A stretch of DNA of 64,000 nt from Streptomyces iranensis (GTDB lineage: Bacteria > Actinomycetota > Actinomycetes > Streptomycetales > Streptomycetaceae), in contig NZ_JAGGLR010000029.1 in the NCBI RefSeq assembly GCF_017874715.1, positions 62,001 to 126,000 on the forward strand, read 5' to 3'. This document shows positions 1 through 7,697 of the stretch, piece after piece. Within the stretch, counting starts at the first letter, position 1; each line of letters begins with the position of its first letter. The translations under genes and the position numbers were made by a program. The notes below the pieces were generated by a model. That model worked only from the letters and a program-made list of their open reading frames with translations, had not been told where the DNA came from and did not search any database.

Positions 1-140
1 CTTCCACCACCGTCAGCACCAGGGATGCCAGGGATGCGCGACCGGGCCGGAGGACTCGAAGCGGCAACTCGAGCAGACGGTCTTTGCCAGGACGCAGACC
101 GCGCCCCGGTGCGGGACCGACCTGCCAGCCCTCTGACGCC

Positions 141-476
141 CTACTCATTCGGCCCCTTGCTCGTCTGAGTCGGTCCGTCGCTCTCGCACTCGCCTGGCCC
201 AGGAAGACGCCCGCCGCGACTCTTCGCGATCCGGAGAGCGTCTTGCAGTGCCTCGATGAGGCGGTTCGAGAGGTAGCGGAGTTCTCGCGGGTCCGCCTTC
301 CGGTCGCGGAGCAGTAAGCGGGCGTGGCCGATGAGTTCAGCGCCCATCTGAAGCTGAACCGCTTCCATCTCGTCAGCCAGCTGCGACAGATACCCCGTGC
401 CGTCCTCATCCGACATCAAGTAGCACGGCTTTCCGGCAGGGCCGGGCCACGGCAGCAATCGCGGTTGCGCACTCAC
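141..476 (-). CDS. small conserved protein paired with an XRE regulator (paralogue of 51673..52023)
   Basis: This 111-residue protein has no function I can name. It is clearly paralogous to the protein at 51673..52023. Both start with LLPW, then GKPCYL and an acidic S/D stretch. Both then carry a helical core of the form EAVQ..MGAEL..HAR.LL...AD.RELRYL..RL.EAL, followed by SRG.RLP and a variable polar tail. I chose the GTG at 476 because it overlaps the TGA of the upstream small gene by four bases (GTGA) and the paralogue aligns from there. The track-style start 30 bases upstream would add residues the paralogue lacks. No membrane segment or signal peptide is visible. The context (two XRE-linked loci) suggests a regulatory or adaptor role, which is inference only. 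Confidence 0.75.
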   Translation of the reverse strand: MSAQPRLLPWPGPAGKPCYLMSDEDGTGYLSQLADEMEAVQLQMGAELIGHARLLLRDRKADPRELRYLSNRLIEALQDALRIAKSRGGRLPGPGECESDGPTQTSKGPNE

Positions 477-748
477 CTGACCACCGCCATCCCGTGCGGC
501 GCGCACAGCAGCTCCACCCGAGGCACGTCTTTCCGACGCTCATGTGCCACCAGATACGGCCGGACAAGTTGCACGTCCTCGCTGCGCAGCACAGGCTTAC
601 GCGACATCTTGTGGACACGAGGCAGTTGCAGCGTCGGGGCGTCAGCACAGTCCACCGGCTGACGTGTCCCGACCGTGCGATGACGCCCCCGGCCGGGCCG
701 TAGCACTCTCACCAACGGTTCGAAGACCCTCCCGATACAGTTCCGCAT
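473..748 (-). CDS. small basic hypothetical protein, first gene of a two-gene unit
   Basis: This 91-residue protein is rich in Arg and Pro (N-terminus MRNCIGRVFEPLVRVLRP). It resembles the short Streptomyces proteins of the type ...LLRLLLP..GRHR... found next to XRE regulators. That family resemblance is from memory and is not proven here. The ATG at 748 follows a GAGGAAG ribosome-binding sequence at a slightly long spacing. The stop codon overlaps the GTG of the next gene, so the two are translationally coupled. A longer reading frame extends upstream to 871, but that part runs into the hairpin at 856-893. No catalytic motif is visible. Confidence 0.6.
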   Translation of the reverse strand: MRNCIGRVFEPLVRVLRPGRGRHRTVGTRQPVDCADAPTLQLPRVHKMSRKPVLRSEDVQLVRPYLVAHERRKDVPRVELLCAPHGMAVVR

Positions 749-855
749 GTCGACCTGCTTCCTCAGGTTGGCCACGCCCCGGGGCGCACGCCCGCGTCGC
801 CGGGGTCCTGTGGCGGATGAAAAACCGGCTGAGTATTCATGCTGGTGACATGCGA

Positions 856-893
856 AGCCCCCAACTTTCACAGTTGAGTGAAAGCCGGGGGCT
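856..893 (-). terminator. hairpin terminator behind the XRE/TPR gene
   Basis: Two perfectly paired 7-bp blocks (AGCCCCC/GGGGGCT and CTTTCAC/GTGAAAG) are separated by a 2x2 internal loop and closed by a 6-base loop. The hairpin lies just past the stop codon of the XRE gene, so it most likely ends that transcript before the small-protein genes. Confidence 0.65.
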
Positions 894-908
894 ACCGCGG
901 TGAAAGTG

Positions 909-2093
909 TCAGAGACCCACCCAAGCAGCCAGGTGATCCAGGCCGTCCGGGGTGCGACGGGACAAGTGGATCAGGCCCCGGATGGTCTCCCGAGCGCCCG
1001 CGTGGTACCTGGTCTGCTGCGGCGCCAGCTTCCGCGCGGTCACGATCGATTTCAAGGCCGCTTCAGAGCGTCCCGCTTCCATCTGGGCGCGTGCCTGGTC
1101 CACGTAGAAGTGCGCGGCGCGGGAGACAGCCCAGTCCTGCGGTATCCGCACCTTCGCGGCCTCTTGCAGAGCTTCGCCGTAGTGCCGCATCTCGACATGA
1201 GCCGACACCGCATGCACGGTGACATTGGTGGGGCCGAAGGACAGCCAGTGCACGTCCGTTGCTTCGCCTGTCCGGTCCGCGTAAGACCGGGCCTCGGTTA
1301 GGTGGTTTTTTACCGCGTCTTCGTCATGAGCGCGGGCAGCGATGATGCTTGCTCCGAGGTGCAGCTGCCCGGCAACGGCATGCCGGTCTCGCGACAGCGG
1401 AGACTGCTCCAACAGCCCCTGCCCGGAGGCTACGAGCCGCTGACCGATGGTGTACTCGCCTTCTCGGAAGTAGACGAGGGCCCGCATGTACTGGCGCACT
1501 GCGGACAGCAGCGGATCGGATGCCCGCGAGGCAGCCCAGTCCATACGGTCCAGAGCCACCGTGGAGAGGTCGTAGTAGCCCAGCTTCACGGCCAGGTCAT
1601 GCGCGGTGCGGTAGGTACTCGACAGAGCAGCCCACAACTCGGACGACGGCGTCCGATACGCGGCTGTAGTGATCTCCGCCATCGTTCCTGGGAGATCAAG
1701 AGCAGCGTCATAGAGCTTCGTCGCCCGGACCTGCTGACACAGAGCTTGGGCAGCGGCGACGAGCTGAGGAGTGGGGCGCGGCGTGATCGCCGGATCGGCC
1801 CCGAGGTCGTAGAGGTCGAGGGCTTCACGGATCGGGCGGACCAACGCGGCCAACCGGTCCTGCTGTAGCTCGGTCACGTAGGGCTGTCCGGTCAGTGCCG
1901 TGACGTCGATGCACAGCGCTTTCGCGACAGCGGCCACCAGGTCAGGGCTGGCTGGCTTGTGCCCGGACTCAACTTGGGTGAGCAGGCTGTAGGAGTAGGG
2001 GACTTTCTGAGCCAACCCCCGCTGAGTCAGCCCAGCCCGTTTCCGGTGATGTGCGATCCGAGCGCCCGTGTGCTCGTCGTCGGGGAGCGGCAT
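909..2093 (-). CDS. XRE-family transcriptional regulator with C-terminal TPR-like region
   Basis: This 394-residue regulator has an N-terminal helix-turn-helix (about residues 10-65, with KRAGLTQRGLAQKV and YSLLTQVESGHKPASPDLV). A long alpha-helical region of TPR type follows (AAHFYVDQARAQMEAGRSEAALKSI near the end), as in many Streptomyces XRE regulators that sense a ligand or partner. I placed the start at 2093 because AAAGGGAGG sits six bases upstream; a longer start at 2117 has no such site. It is divergent from the flavoprotein gene, with 134 bp between the starts, so control of that gene is plausible. Below it lie the two small genes at 141-748, separated by a hairpin. Confidence 0.85.
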   Translation of the reverse strand: MPLPDDEHTGARIAHHRKRAGLTQRGLAQKVPYSYSLLTQVESGHKPASPDLVAAVAKALCIDVTALTGQPYVTELQQDRLAALVRPIREALDLYDLGADPAITPRPTPQLVAAAQALCQQVRATKLYDAALDLPGTMAEITTAAYRTPSSELWAALSSTYRTAHDLAVKLGYYDLSTVALDRMDWAASRASDPLLSAVRQYMRALVYFREGEYTIGQRLVASGQGLLEQSPLSRDRHAVAGQLHLGASIIAARAHDEDAVKNHLTEARSYADRTGEATDVHWLSFGPTNVTVHAVSAHVEMRHYGEALQEAAKVRIPQDWAVSRAAHFYVDQARAQMEAGRSEAALKSIVTARKLAPQQTRYHAGARETIRGLIHLSRRTPDGLDHLAAWVGL

Positions 2094-2227
2094 GCATGCC
2101 TCCCTTTCATGACTCACTCAACGGAAACGCTACCCGCCAGGCCACGGCAGAAGACGTTGAACGGCGATCTCAACCCTGAGCGGGGCGGGGTTTGCGGAGG
2201 GAGGGCGCCGCAGGGTGGACTGCCCAC

Positions 2228-2794
2228 ATGACCGTGAACCGTGTGCTCTACCTGTTCGGAAGTGCCGCCCCGCCGGTGCTGAACATCGCCGGCGTGATCG
2301 AACGTGCGCAGGCGGCCGACTGGGATGTCTGCCTCGGATTGACCCCTACGGCCGCACGCTGGCTTGACGACGAGCTGCCAGCGTTGGAGGAGCTGACCGG
2401 GCACCCGGTGCGCAGTCAGTACAAGCTGCCCCGGGAGCCGGACGCCTGGCCCCCTGCGGATGTCGCGGTCCTGGCGCCCGCCACCTTCAACACGATCAAC
2501 CAGTGGGCACTGGGGATCACCGAGAAGTTCATCGTGGGATTCGTGGCCGAGGCCATCGGCAAGCGCATCCCCACCGTGACGATGCCGTGCGTCAACGCGG
2601 CCTACGTCCAGCACACACAGTTCGACATCAGCATTGCCACGCTCCGCGCCATGCCTGGGGTGCGTGTGCTGTATGGGGAAGGCGGTTTCGTACCCAACAA
2701 GCCGGGCCAGGGCCGACCAGAGAACTATCCGTGGCACCTGGCCCTCGAAGCCGCCGCGTCAGCCGTCAGCGGGCGCGATCCCGGTGGGGCATGA
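2228..2794 (+). CDS. flavoprotein of the HFCD (PPC decarboxylase-like) family
   Basis: This 188-residue protein has the single-domain Rossmann-like fold of the HFCD flavoproteins, which include phosphopantothenoylcysteine decarboxylase and EpiD. Supporting segments are VLYLFGSAAPP near the N-terminus, the PATFNTINQWALGI segment that contacts FMN in this family, and a C-terminal VLYGEGGFVPNKPG loop. It lacks the CoaB synthetase domain of a housekeeping CoaBC protein, so it is an accessory flavoprotein with an unknown substrate. The ATG at 2228 is preferred over an upstream start because the homologous core starts there. It is divergent from the XRE gene. Its last 36 bases overlap the 3' end of msrA tail to tail. 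Confidence 0.85.
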   Translation: MTVNRVLYLFGSAAPPVLNIAGVIERAQAADWDVCLGLTPTAARWLDDELPALEELTGHPVRSQYKLPREPDAWPPADVAVLAPATFNTINQWALGITEKFIVGFVAEAIGKRIPTVTMPCVNAAYVQHTQFDISIATLRAMPGVRVLYGEGGFVPNKPGQGRPENYPWHLALEAAASAVSGRDPGGA

Positions 2795-3445
2795 GCCGCC
2801 CTCGGAAGGGTCACTTAGCTTGACGCCCGTGCCGCCGATGCCGCAGTAGCCGTTTTTGTTGCGGTCAAGATACTGCTGGTGGTAGGGCTCGGCCGGGTAG
2901 AAGGGGCCCGCGGGGAGGATTTCGGTGGTGATCTCGCCGTAGCCGGAGCCGGTCAGGACGGACTGGTAGGCGGCGCGGGAGGACTCGGCCTCGGACTGCT
3001 GCTCGGGGGAGTGGGCGTAGATCGCGGAGCGGTACTGGGTGCCGACGTCGTTGCCCTGGCGGAAGCCCTGGGTGGGGTCGTGGGACTCCCAGAAGACCTT
3101 CAGGAGGGCGGCGTAGGAGGTGATCTTCGGGTCGAAGACGACGCGGACGGCCTCGGTATGACCGGTGAGGCCGCTGCAGACCTCCTCGTAGGTGGGGTTC
3201 TCGGTGTGGCCGCCCTGGTAGCCGACGAGCGTGGTCCACACGCCCGGGGCCTGCCAGAACTTCCGCTCTGCGCCCCAGAAGCAGCCCAGGCCGAAGTCGG
3301 CGACGAGCAGGCCCTCCGGATACGGGCCGGTCAGGGGGTTGCCGAGGACCGTGTGGCGGTCGGGGACGCGGAAGCCCGGTTCGGGGCGGCCCTTCAGCGC
3401 CTCCTCGGCGGTGGGGAGGTGGTTCCTGTGGCGGCTGAACAGCAT
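2759..3445 (-). CDS. msrA: peptide methionine sulfoxide reductase MsrA
   Basis: MsrA reduces the S-epimer of methionine sulfoxide, free or in proteins, and so repairs oxidative damage in the cytoplasm. The catalytic cysteine is in the GCFWGAE motif (Cys55). A second cysteine in NGYCGIGGTG near the C-terminus is a likely resolving residue. At 228 residues it is the long MsrA form with an N-terminal extension of about 45 residues. The ATG is preceded by GAGGAG at good spacing. It converges on the flavoprotein gene with a 36-bp coding overlap and appears to be transcribed alone. Confidence 0.95.
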   Translation of the reverse strand: MLFSRHRNHLPTAEEALKGRPEPGFRVPDRHTVLGNPLTGPYPEGLLVADFGLGCFWGAERKFWQAPGVWTTLVGYQGGHTENPTYEEVCSGLTGHTEAVRVVFDPKITSYAALLKVFWESHDPTQGFRQGNDVGTQYRSAIYAHSPEQQSEAESSRAAYQSVLTGSGYGEITTEILPAGPFYPAEPYHQQYLDRNKNGYCGIGGTGVKLSDPSEGGSCPTGIAPADG

Positions 3446-3545
3446 CTTCGGGCTCCTCGTGGGACCGGGACGGGGCGCCTTTACTTCAACGGGTACGGGG
3501 CTGCGGGAATTCCGGGCCGCTCACGGCTCCCTCATTGCGGCAGCG

Positions 3546-4643
3546 TCACTGTGGCAGCGTCGCCGGGGTGCCGCCGCTGCCCTCCCAGCCCGCCACCGCC
3601 AGCGCCCGGTAGACCGTGTACTCGGCCGCCGGGTCCACCCCGTACGACCACGGGACCGCGCCCACGTGGCCGTCCACATGGCGCAGCTGCTCCAGGGCCT
3701 CCGCGTAGCGCTCCGCGCGAACCAGGAAGAAGACCAGCAGGTGGCGGACGTGCGGCAGTACCGGGTGGTCGGCGGGGGCCTGGCGGACGGCGTAGAGGGC
3801 GCCCTCCATCGCCTTGGTGATCACCTCGCTGCGGTAGAGGGTGCGCACGAGGTTGGCCTCCGGCAGGTGCTCGAAGACGCCGAAGAGGGGGAGGGCGGGG
3901 AGGAGGCTCTTCGCGGGGGCGGAGGCGGCGGCCGCGTGGGTGAAGGTGTCGGCGCGGTCCTGGGAGCCGTGCCACTTCTCGCACCAGTAGTGGAGGGCGG
4001 CCAGGTGGGCGCCCATGTGGTGCGGGGCGAGCTTGGTGACCTTGGTCCACAGCTCCTCGAAGTCGGCCTGCCGGTAGGCCAGACCGCGGGCCACGCCGAG
4101 CTCGACGATGTGCGGCACCGGGTCCTCCGGGGCCAGCCGGGCCGCCTCGTGGCAGACGTCCCGGGCCTCCTCCAGGATCATCCGGAAGTCCTGCGAGGAC
4201 GGGTCGAGCAGCGCCTGGCGGACCAGGAACTCCGCGTGCACCGCCGCCGCGCCCGGGTCCTCGGGGGCCGCCACCCGCCAGGTGCGCAGCCACATGCCGC
4301 CCTGGCCGGGGGCCTGGGCGAGCTCGAAGGCCGCCGCCCCGGCCAGCGTCTGCACCCGCTGCCAGCGCAGCTCCGAGGTGGCGTCGGTGAGCGCGAGCAG
4401 CCGGGCGGCCGGCTGCCAGTCCTGCCGGGCCTGGACCTCCTCCAGCGCGTCGATCAGCTGCCGGTCCGGTCCGGGCAGCCGTACGTCCAGCCGCTCGCGC
4501 GGGACGAAGCCGTACTCCTGCGGGTCCGAGGCGCGCACCGCGCCCCGCACGGCCCCGCGGCCCCCGCGCATCCGCCGCACAGCCGGTACGACGATCAGCC
4601 CGCCGATCATGATGATGGCGATGAGGAAGATCAGAAGCTCCAT
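3546..4643 (-). CDS. membrane-anchored helical-repeat protein of unknown function
   Basis: The 365-residue product begins with one strongly hydrophobic segment (residues about 3-21, LLIFLIAIIMIGGLIVVPAV), then RRMRGGRG. It is therefore probably anchored with the rest of the chain in the cytoplasm. The remainder is alpha-helical, with TPR-like spacing of Ala and Leu (for example HLLVFFLVRAERYAEALEQLRHVDGH). I recognise no enzyme motif. It resembles uncharacterised Streptomyces membrane proteins. It is transcribed away from the methionine-biosynthesis gene, with 120 bp between the start codons. Confidence 0.7.
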   Translation of the reverse strand: MELLIFLIAIIMIGGLIVVPAVRRMRGGRGAVRGAVRASDPQEYGFVPRERLDVRLPGPDRQLIDALEEVQARQDWQPAARLLALTDATSELRWQRVQTLAGAAAFELAQAPGQGGMWLRTWRVAAPEDPGAAAVHAEFLVRQALLDPSSQDFRMILEEARDVCHEAARLAPEDPVPHIVELGVARGLAYRQADFEELWTKVTKLAPHHMGAHLAALHYWCEKWHGSQDRADTFTHAAAASAPAKSLLPALPLFGVFEHLPEANLVRTLYRSEVITKAMEGALYAVRQAPADHPVLPHVRHLLVFFLVRAERYAEALEQLRHVDGHVGAVPWSYGVDPAAEYTVYRALAVAGWEGSGGTPATLPQ

Positions 4644-4763
4644 GAGGTGTCCCCGTGTGAAGGCCCGTAACGGCTTGTGGTGCGGAACGGCTTGTGGTCC
4701 AGCCTATGCGCCCCGGCGGTCGTTGAATCCAGCACGGGCGCGTCGGGCGTTACGCTCGGGCCC

Positions 4764-5927
4764 ATGAGCCACCAGCACCCCCAGGGGCATCCTCAGAGTT
4801 TCGAGACGCTCGCCATCCACGCGGGCCAGGAGGCGGACTCCCTCACCGGCGCCGTCGTCCCGCCGATCTACCAGGTCTCCACCTACAAGCAGGACGGGGT
4901 GGGGGGTCTGCGGGGCGGCTATGAGTACAGCCGTTCCGCCAACCCCACCCGTACCGCGCTCGAGGAGAACCTGGCGGCGCTGGAGGGCGGCCGCCGCGGC
5001 CTGGCCTTCGCCTCGGGCCTCGCCGCCGAGGACTGCCTGCTGCGCACGCTCCTGGTGCCGGGCGACCACGTCGTGATCCCGAACGACGCGTACGGCGGTA
5101 CGTTCCGCCTGTTCGCGAAGGTTGTGGAGCGCTGGGGCGTGGAGTGGTCGGTCGCCGACAGCTCCGACCCGGCGGCGGTACGGGCCGCGCTCCGCCCCCG
5201 TACGAAGGTGATCTGGGTCGAGACGCCCAGCAACCCGCTGCTCGGCATCACCGACATCGCCGCCGTCGCCGATGTCGCCCGCACCGCGGGGGCCCGGCTG
5301 GTGGTGGACAACACCTTCGCCAGCCCCTACCTCCAGCAGCCGCTCGCGCTCGGCGCGGACGTCGTGGTGCACTCCACCACCAAGTACATGGGCGGGCACT
5401 CGGACGTCGTCGGCGGTGCGCTGATCGTCTCCGACACCGGCCTCGGCGACGAACTCGCCTTCCACCAGAACGCGATGGGCGCCATCGCCGGGCCCTTCGA
5501 CTCCTGGCTGGTGATGCGCGGCATCAAGACCCTCGCCGTCCGGATGGACCGGCACAGCGCGAACGCCACCCGGATCGCGGAGATGCTCACCGCGCACCCC
5601 AAGGTGACCCAGGTCTACTACCCGGGGCTGCCGGAGCACGCGGGGCACGAGATCGCGGCCAAGCAGATGCGGGCCTTCGGCGGCATGGTGTCGTTCCGGG
5701 TCGCGGGCGGCGAGGAGGCGGCGGTCGGGGTGTGCGACCGGGCGCGGCTGTTCACGCTGGGGGAGTCCCTCGGCGGTGTCGAGTCGCTGATCGAGCACCC
5801 GGGGCGGATGACGCACGCCTCGGCGGCGGGCTCGGCGCTCGAGGTGCCGGCCGATCTCGTACGGCTGTCGGTCGGCATCGAGTCGGTCGACGATCTGCTG
5901 ATGGATCTGGGCCAGGCTCTGGGCTGA
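4764..5927 (+). CDS. metB: cystathionine gamma-synthase (PLP-dependent transsulfuration enzyme)
   Basis: This 387-residue protein belongs to the Cys/Met metabolism PLP family. It contains the family signature around the PLP-binding lysine (VVHSTTKYMGGHSD), YEYSRSANPTR near the N-terminus, and ETPSNPLL. Cystathionine gamma-synthase condenses an O-acylhomoserine with cysteine; cystathionine gamma-lyase is a close alternative that sequence alone cannot exclude. The ATG at 4764 has no Shine-Dalgarno sequence. A TACGCT -10-like hexamer lies at 4751-4756, eight bases before the ATG, so the mRNA may be leaderless. It is followed by a small hairpin and six T residues. Confidence 0.88.
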   Translation: MSHQHPQGHPQSFETLAIHAGQEADSLTGAVVPPIYQVSTYKQDGVGGLRGGYEYSRSANPTRTALEENLAALEGGRRGLAFASGLAAEDCLLRTLLVPGDHVVIPNDAYGGTFRLFAKVVERWGVEWSVADSSDPAAVRAALRPRTKVIWVETPSNPLLGITDIAAVADVARTAGARLVVDNTFASPYLQQPLALGADVVVHSTTKYMGGHSDVVGGALIVSDTGLGDELAFHQNAMGAIAGPFDSWLVMRGIKTLAVRMDRHSANATRIAEMLTAHPKVTQVYYPGLPEHAGHEIAAKQMRAFGGMVSFRVAGGEEAAVGVCDRARLFTLGESLGGVESLIEHPGRMTHASAAGSALEVPADLVRLSVGIESVDDLLMDLGQALG

Positions 5928-5948
5928 CGCCTGGACTTGCGGTTTTTT
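5912..5948 (+). terminator. intrinsic terminator of the metB transcript
   Basis: CCAGGC at 5912-5917 pairs with GCCTGG at 5929-5934. A run of six T residues at 5943-5948 follows. The hairpin includes the stop codon. It is weak in stem length but is one of the few sites in the window with a real T tract. Confidence 0.5.
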
Positions 5949-5954
5949 GGGGCG

Positions 5955-6039
5955 GTCACGACCCTTCGCGTGTCACGACCCCTCGAGTGTCACAACCCTT
6001 CGCGTGTCACCACCCCTTGAGCGTCACCACCCCTCGAGG
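5955..6039. repeat. five tandem 17-bp repeats
   Basis: Five consecutive 17-bp units start at 5955, 5972, 5989, 6006 and 6023, each beginning GTCAC. The general form is GTCACnACCCyTcGmGT. The last unit runs into the 3' end of the small membrane protein gene and forms the left arm of the hairpin there. The function is unknown. Possibilities are a protein-binding array or simple slippage expansion. Confidence 0.9.
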
Positions 6040-6278
6040 GGAGGGGTGGTGTCGGTGGGCGGCGGCGTGGCCCACGGTTCGACGATCGCCGCCCAGACGC
6101 CGAACGCGACGACCGCGGCGAGCAGCAGCAGCCAGCCGATGGTGCACACTACTTGGTGGCGGTGGAGCATCCGCCGCCCCCGTTCGGCCGCCCGGCCCGC
6201 CAGATCCGGCGGCAGCGCCGGATGCGGGCCCTCCAGCATTCGGCGGACCTCGGTCTCCTTGCGGTCGGGGAAACTCAT
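6024..6278 (-). CDS. small single-pass membrane protein coupled to an ECF sigma factor
   Basis: This 84-residue protein has a polar N-terminus (MSFPDRKETEVRRML) and one membrane helix (residues about 45-66, VCTIGWLLLLAAVVAFGVWAA). It ends in a short Pro/Thr tail encoded by the last unit of the 17-bp repeat. Its ATG overlaps the TGA of the sigma-factor gene (ATGA), so the two are co-translated. That position suggests an anti-sigma or sigma-accessory role. The usual zinc anti-sigma motif (HxxxCxxC) is absent, so the role is unproven. Confidence 0.75.
   Translation of the reverse strand: MSFPDRKETEVRRMLEGPHPALPPDLAGRAAERGRRMLHRHQVVCTIGWLLLLAAVVAFGVWAAIVEPWATPPPTDTTPPLEGW
6026..6050 (-). terminator. 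perfect hairpin at the 3' end of the sigma-factor operon
   Basis: ACCACCCCTC at 6026-6035 pairs perfectly with GAGGGGTGGT at 6041-6050 across a 5-base loop. The hairpin lies within the last codons of the small membrane protein gene, so it is an unusually placed terminator or a 3' stabiliser. No U tract follows. Confidence 0.5.
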
Positions 6279-6886
6279 GGGGCGGCCCCGGCTCCTGCCC
6301 CGGCGTCGGCTCCGGCCTCTGCTCCTGCCCCCGTCGCGTCGGTGGCCGCCCGGCTGCCGGTGGTCTCGGTGGTGCCGGCGGAAGACGATGTTCCGCCGGA
6401 GCGTGGCGTTCCGGCGGACGGTCGCGTTCCAGTCGTGCCGCGCCGGGCCGCCGCGCTGCGCATCGCCGTGACCGCGCGGGTGCAGATCGCCCGGACCCGC
6501 TCGACCGGGAGCCCGAGCGCCGCCGCCGTCTGCTCCTCCGCGACCCCCTCGTAGAGCCGCAGCACCAGTACCAGCCGCTCCTGCGGGGTGAGCCGGGCCA
6601 GGGTGCCGCCGCGCGGGCGGCGGTAGCGGTGGCCCCGGTGGGCGAAGAGGGCGGCCAGCGTCCGGCGGGTGTGGTCGTACGGATCCTCGCCGCGCAGCCG
6701 GTCCCAGCGGGCGTACGTGCGCGCGAGCGCGGCGGTCAGCAGGCGCTCGGCGGCTTCGGTGTCCCCCGTCGGCTCCCCCGTGAGCAGCGTGGCCGCATGC
6801 AGCAGTCGGCCACCCGCGCCCGCGACGAATGCCTCGAATTCCCGGGCCCGGCGGCCATCCCGTGCTGCCCGCCGCTCTCGCACCAC
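6275..6886 (-). CDS. SigE-type ECF RNA polymerase sigma factor
   Basis: This 203-residue protein has a sigma region 2-like segment (FEAFVAGAGGRLLHAATLLTG, residues about 16-90). It also has a clear region 4 helix-turn-helix (LTPQERLVLVLRLYEG.AEEQTAAALGLPVERVRAICTRAVTAMR, about 100-145). The remaining 55 or so residues form a Gly/Ala/Thr/Ser-rich tail that looks disordered and has no counterpart in typical ECF factors. Translation starts at tandem GTG codons behind GGAGG. It is coupled to the small membrane protein by ATGA. Its promoter specificity cannot be told from the sequence. Confidence 0.82.
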   Translation of the reverse strand: MVRERRAARDGRRAREFEAFVAGAGGRLLHAATLLTGEPTGDTEAAERLLTAALARTYARWDRLRGEDPYDHTRRTLAALFAHRGHRYRRPRGGTLARLTPQERLVLVLRLYEGVAEEQTAAALGLPVERVRAICTRAVTAMRSAAARRGTTGTRPSAGTPRSGGTSSSAGTTETTGSRAATDATGAGAEAGADAGAGAGAAP

Positions 6887-6955
6887 GCCCTCCGCCTCCC
6901 GTTCCTTTTAGGACACGGCAGGCACAGGCACCTGGTCAAGATGTCTGCGCCGGGG

Positions 6956-7456
6956 TCAGGTGGCGGGCGTCGCCTGGGGCACCGTGGTGTGCGCGGCGGA
7001 GAGGGCGGTATTGAAGCGGGTCAGGAGGTCGCAGAAGAGATCACGCTCCTCCGCCGTCCAGTCCCCGGTCACGCGGGACATCAGATCGCGCCGTGACGAA
7101 CGCACTTCCTCCAGGCGGGCCTTGCCGCGCGGGGAGAGCTGCAGCACGACCGCGCGGCCGTCCTCGGGGTGCGAGGTGCGCTTGACCATGCCGGAGTCGA
7201 CCAGCGGGGCGACCTGGCGGGTCACGGTGGACGAGTCGATGCCCATGCTCCCCGCAAGCGCCTTGACCCCCATTGGGCCTTCCTGGTCGAGCCGGTTGAG
7301 CAGCAGATACGCGGCTCGGTCCATGGAATTGCGGGCCTGTCCGACGCCGCCGAGCCGAGTCTGTTCCGCACGGCGGGCGAAGACGGCGACCTGATGCTGG
7401 AGCGCGTCCAGTACGCCGGTGTCGAGTTGAGTCGTCATGTCCGATTGGGTGGGCAT
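6956..7456 (-). CDS. MarR-family transcriptional regulator
   Basis: This 166-residue protein is a winged-helix regulator with the classic MarR order. An N-terminal dimerisation helix is followed by the recognition region GVKALAGSMGIDSSTVTRQVAPLVDSGMV and the wing KRTSHPEDGRAVVLQLSPRG (about residues 65-115). Such proteins usually repress a divergent or downstream gene and release it on binding a phenolic or oxidising ligand. The start could be at 7456 or at the ATG at 7438; neither has a strong ribosome-binding site. It is divergent from the threonine ammonia-lyase gene, with about 240 bp between them. Confidence 0.88.
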   Translation of the reverse strand: MPTQSDMTTQLDTGVLDALQHQVAVFARRAEQTRLGGVGQARNSMDRAAYLLLNRLDQEGPMGVKALAGSMGIDSSTVTRQVAPLVDSGMVKRTSHPEDGRAVVLQLSPRGKARLEEVRSSRRDLMSRVTGDWTAEERDLFCDLLTRFNTALSAAHTTVPQATPAT

Positions 7457-7697
7457 GGCCTAGGGCTCACTTCATGCGGTGGTCTGTGGGATGTGGCACA
7501 GAGTACGCGGCTGGGGGCCCGCCCGTACGGGGGCTGCAGAAACCTGACGGCCATCGAGCCACAACCTGCCGTTCTGGGCCGTTCCCCGGCGCCGTGGCCC
7601 GGCGGCGGGCCCTCGCCCGGCATCGACATGACACCACCCCCGGCCACCGGCTCGGCCCGCCGGGGCCTGTCGGGGGTGAGCTGCCAGACTGGGGACC

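Noticed and set aside
1..140. Possible gene fragment at the left window edge
   Set aside because: No frame shows a family motif or start signal. The stretch is too short to judge.
3231..4670. A plus-strand open frame of 479 codons opposite the membrane-anchored gene
   Set aside because: Its translation is compositionally biased and without motif. The minus-strand gene has a membrane anchor, start context and helical repeats.
5955..6039. CRISPR array
   Set aside because: The 17-bp units are contiguous without spacers and no cas gene is present.
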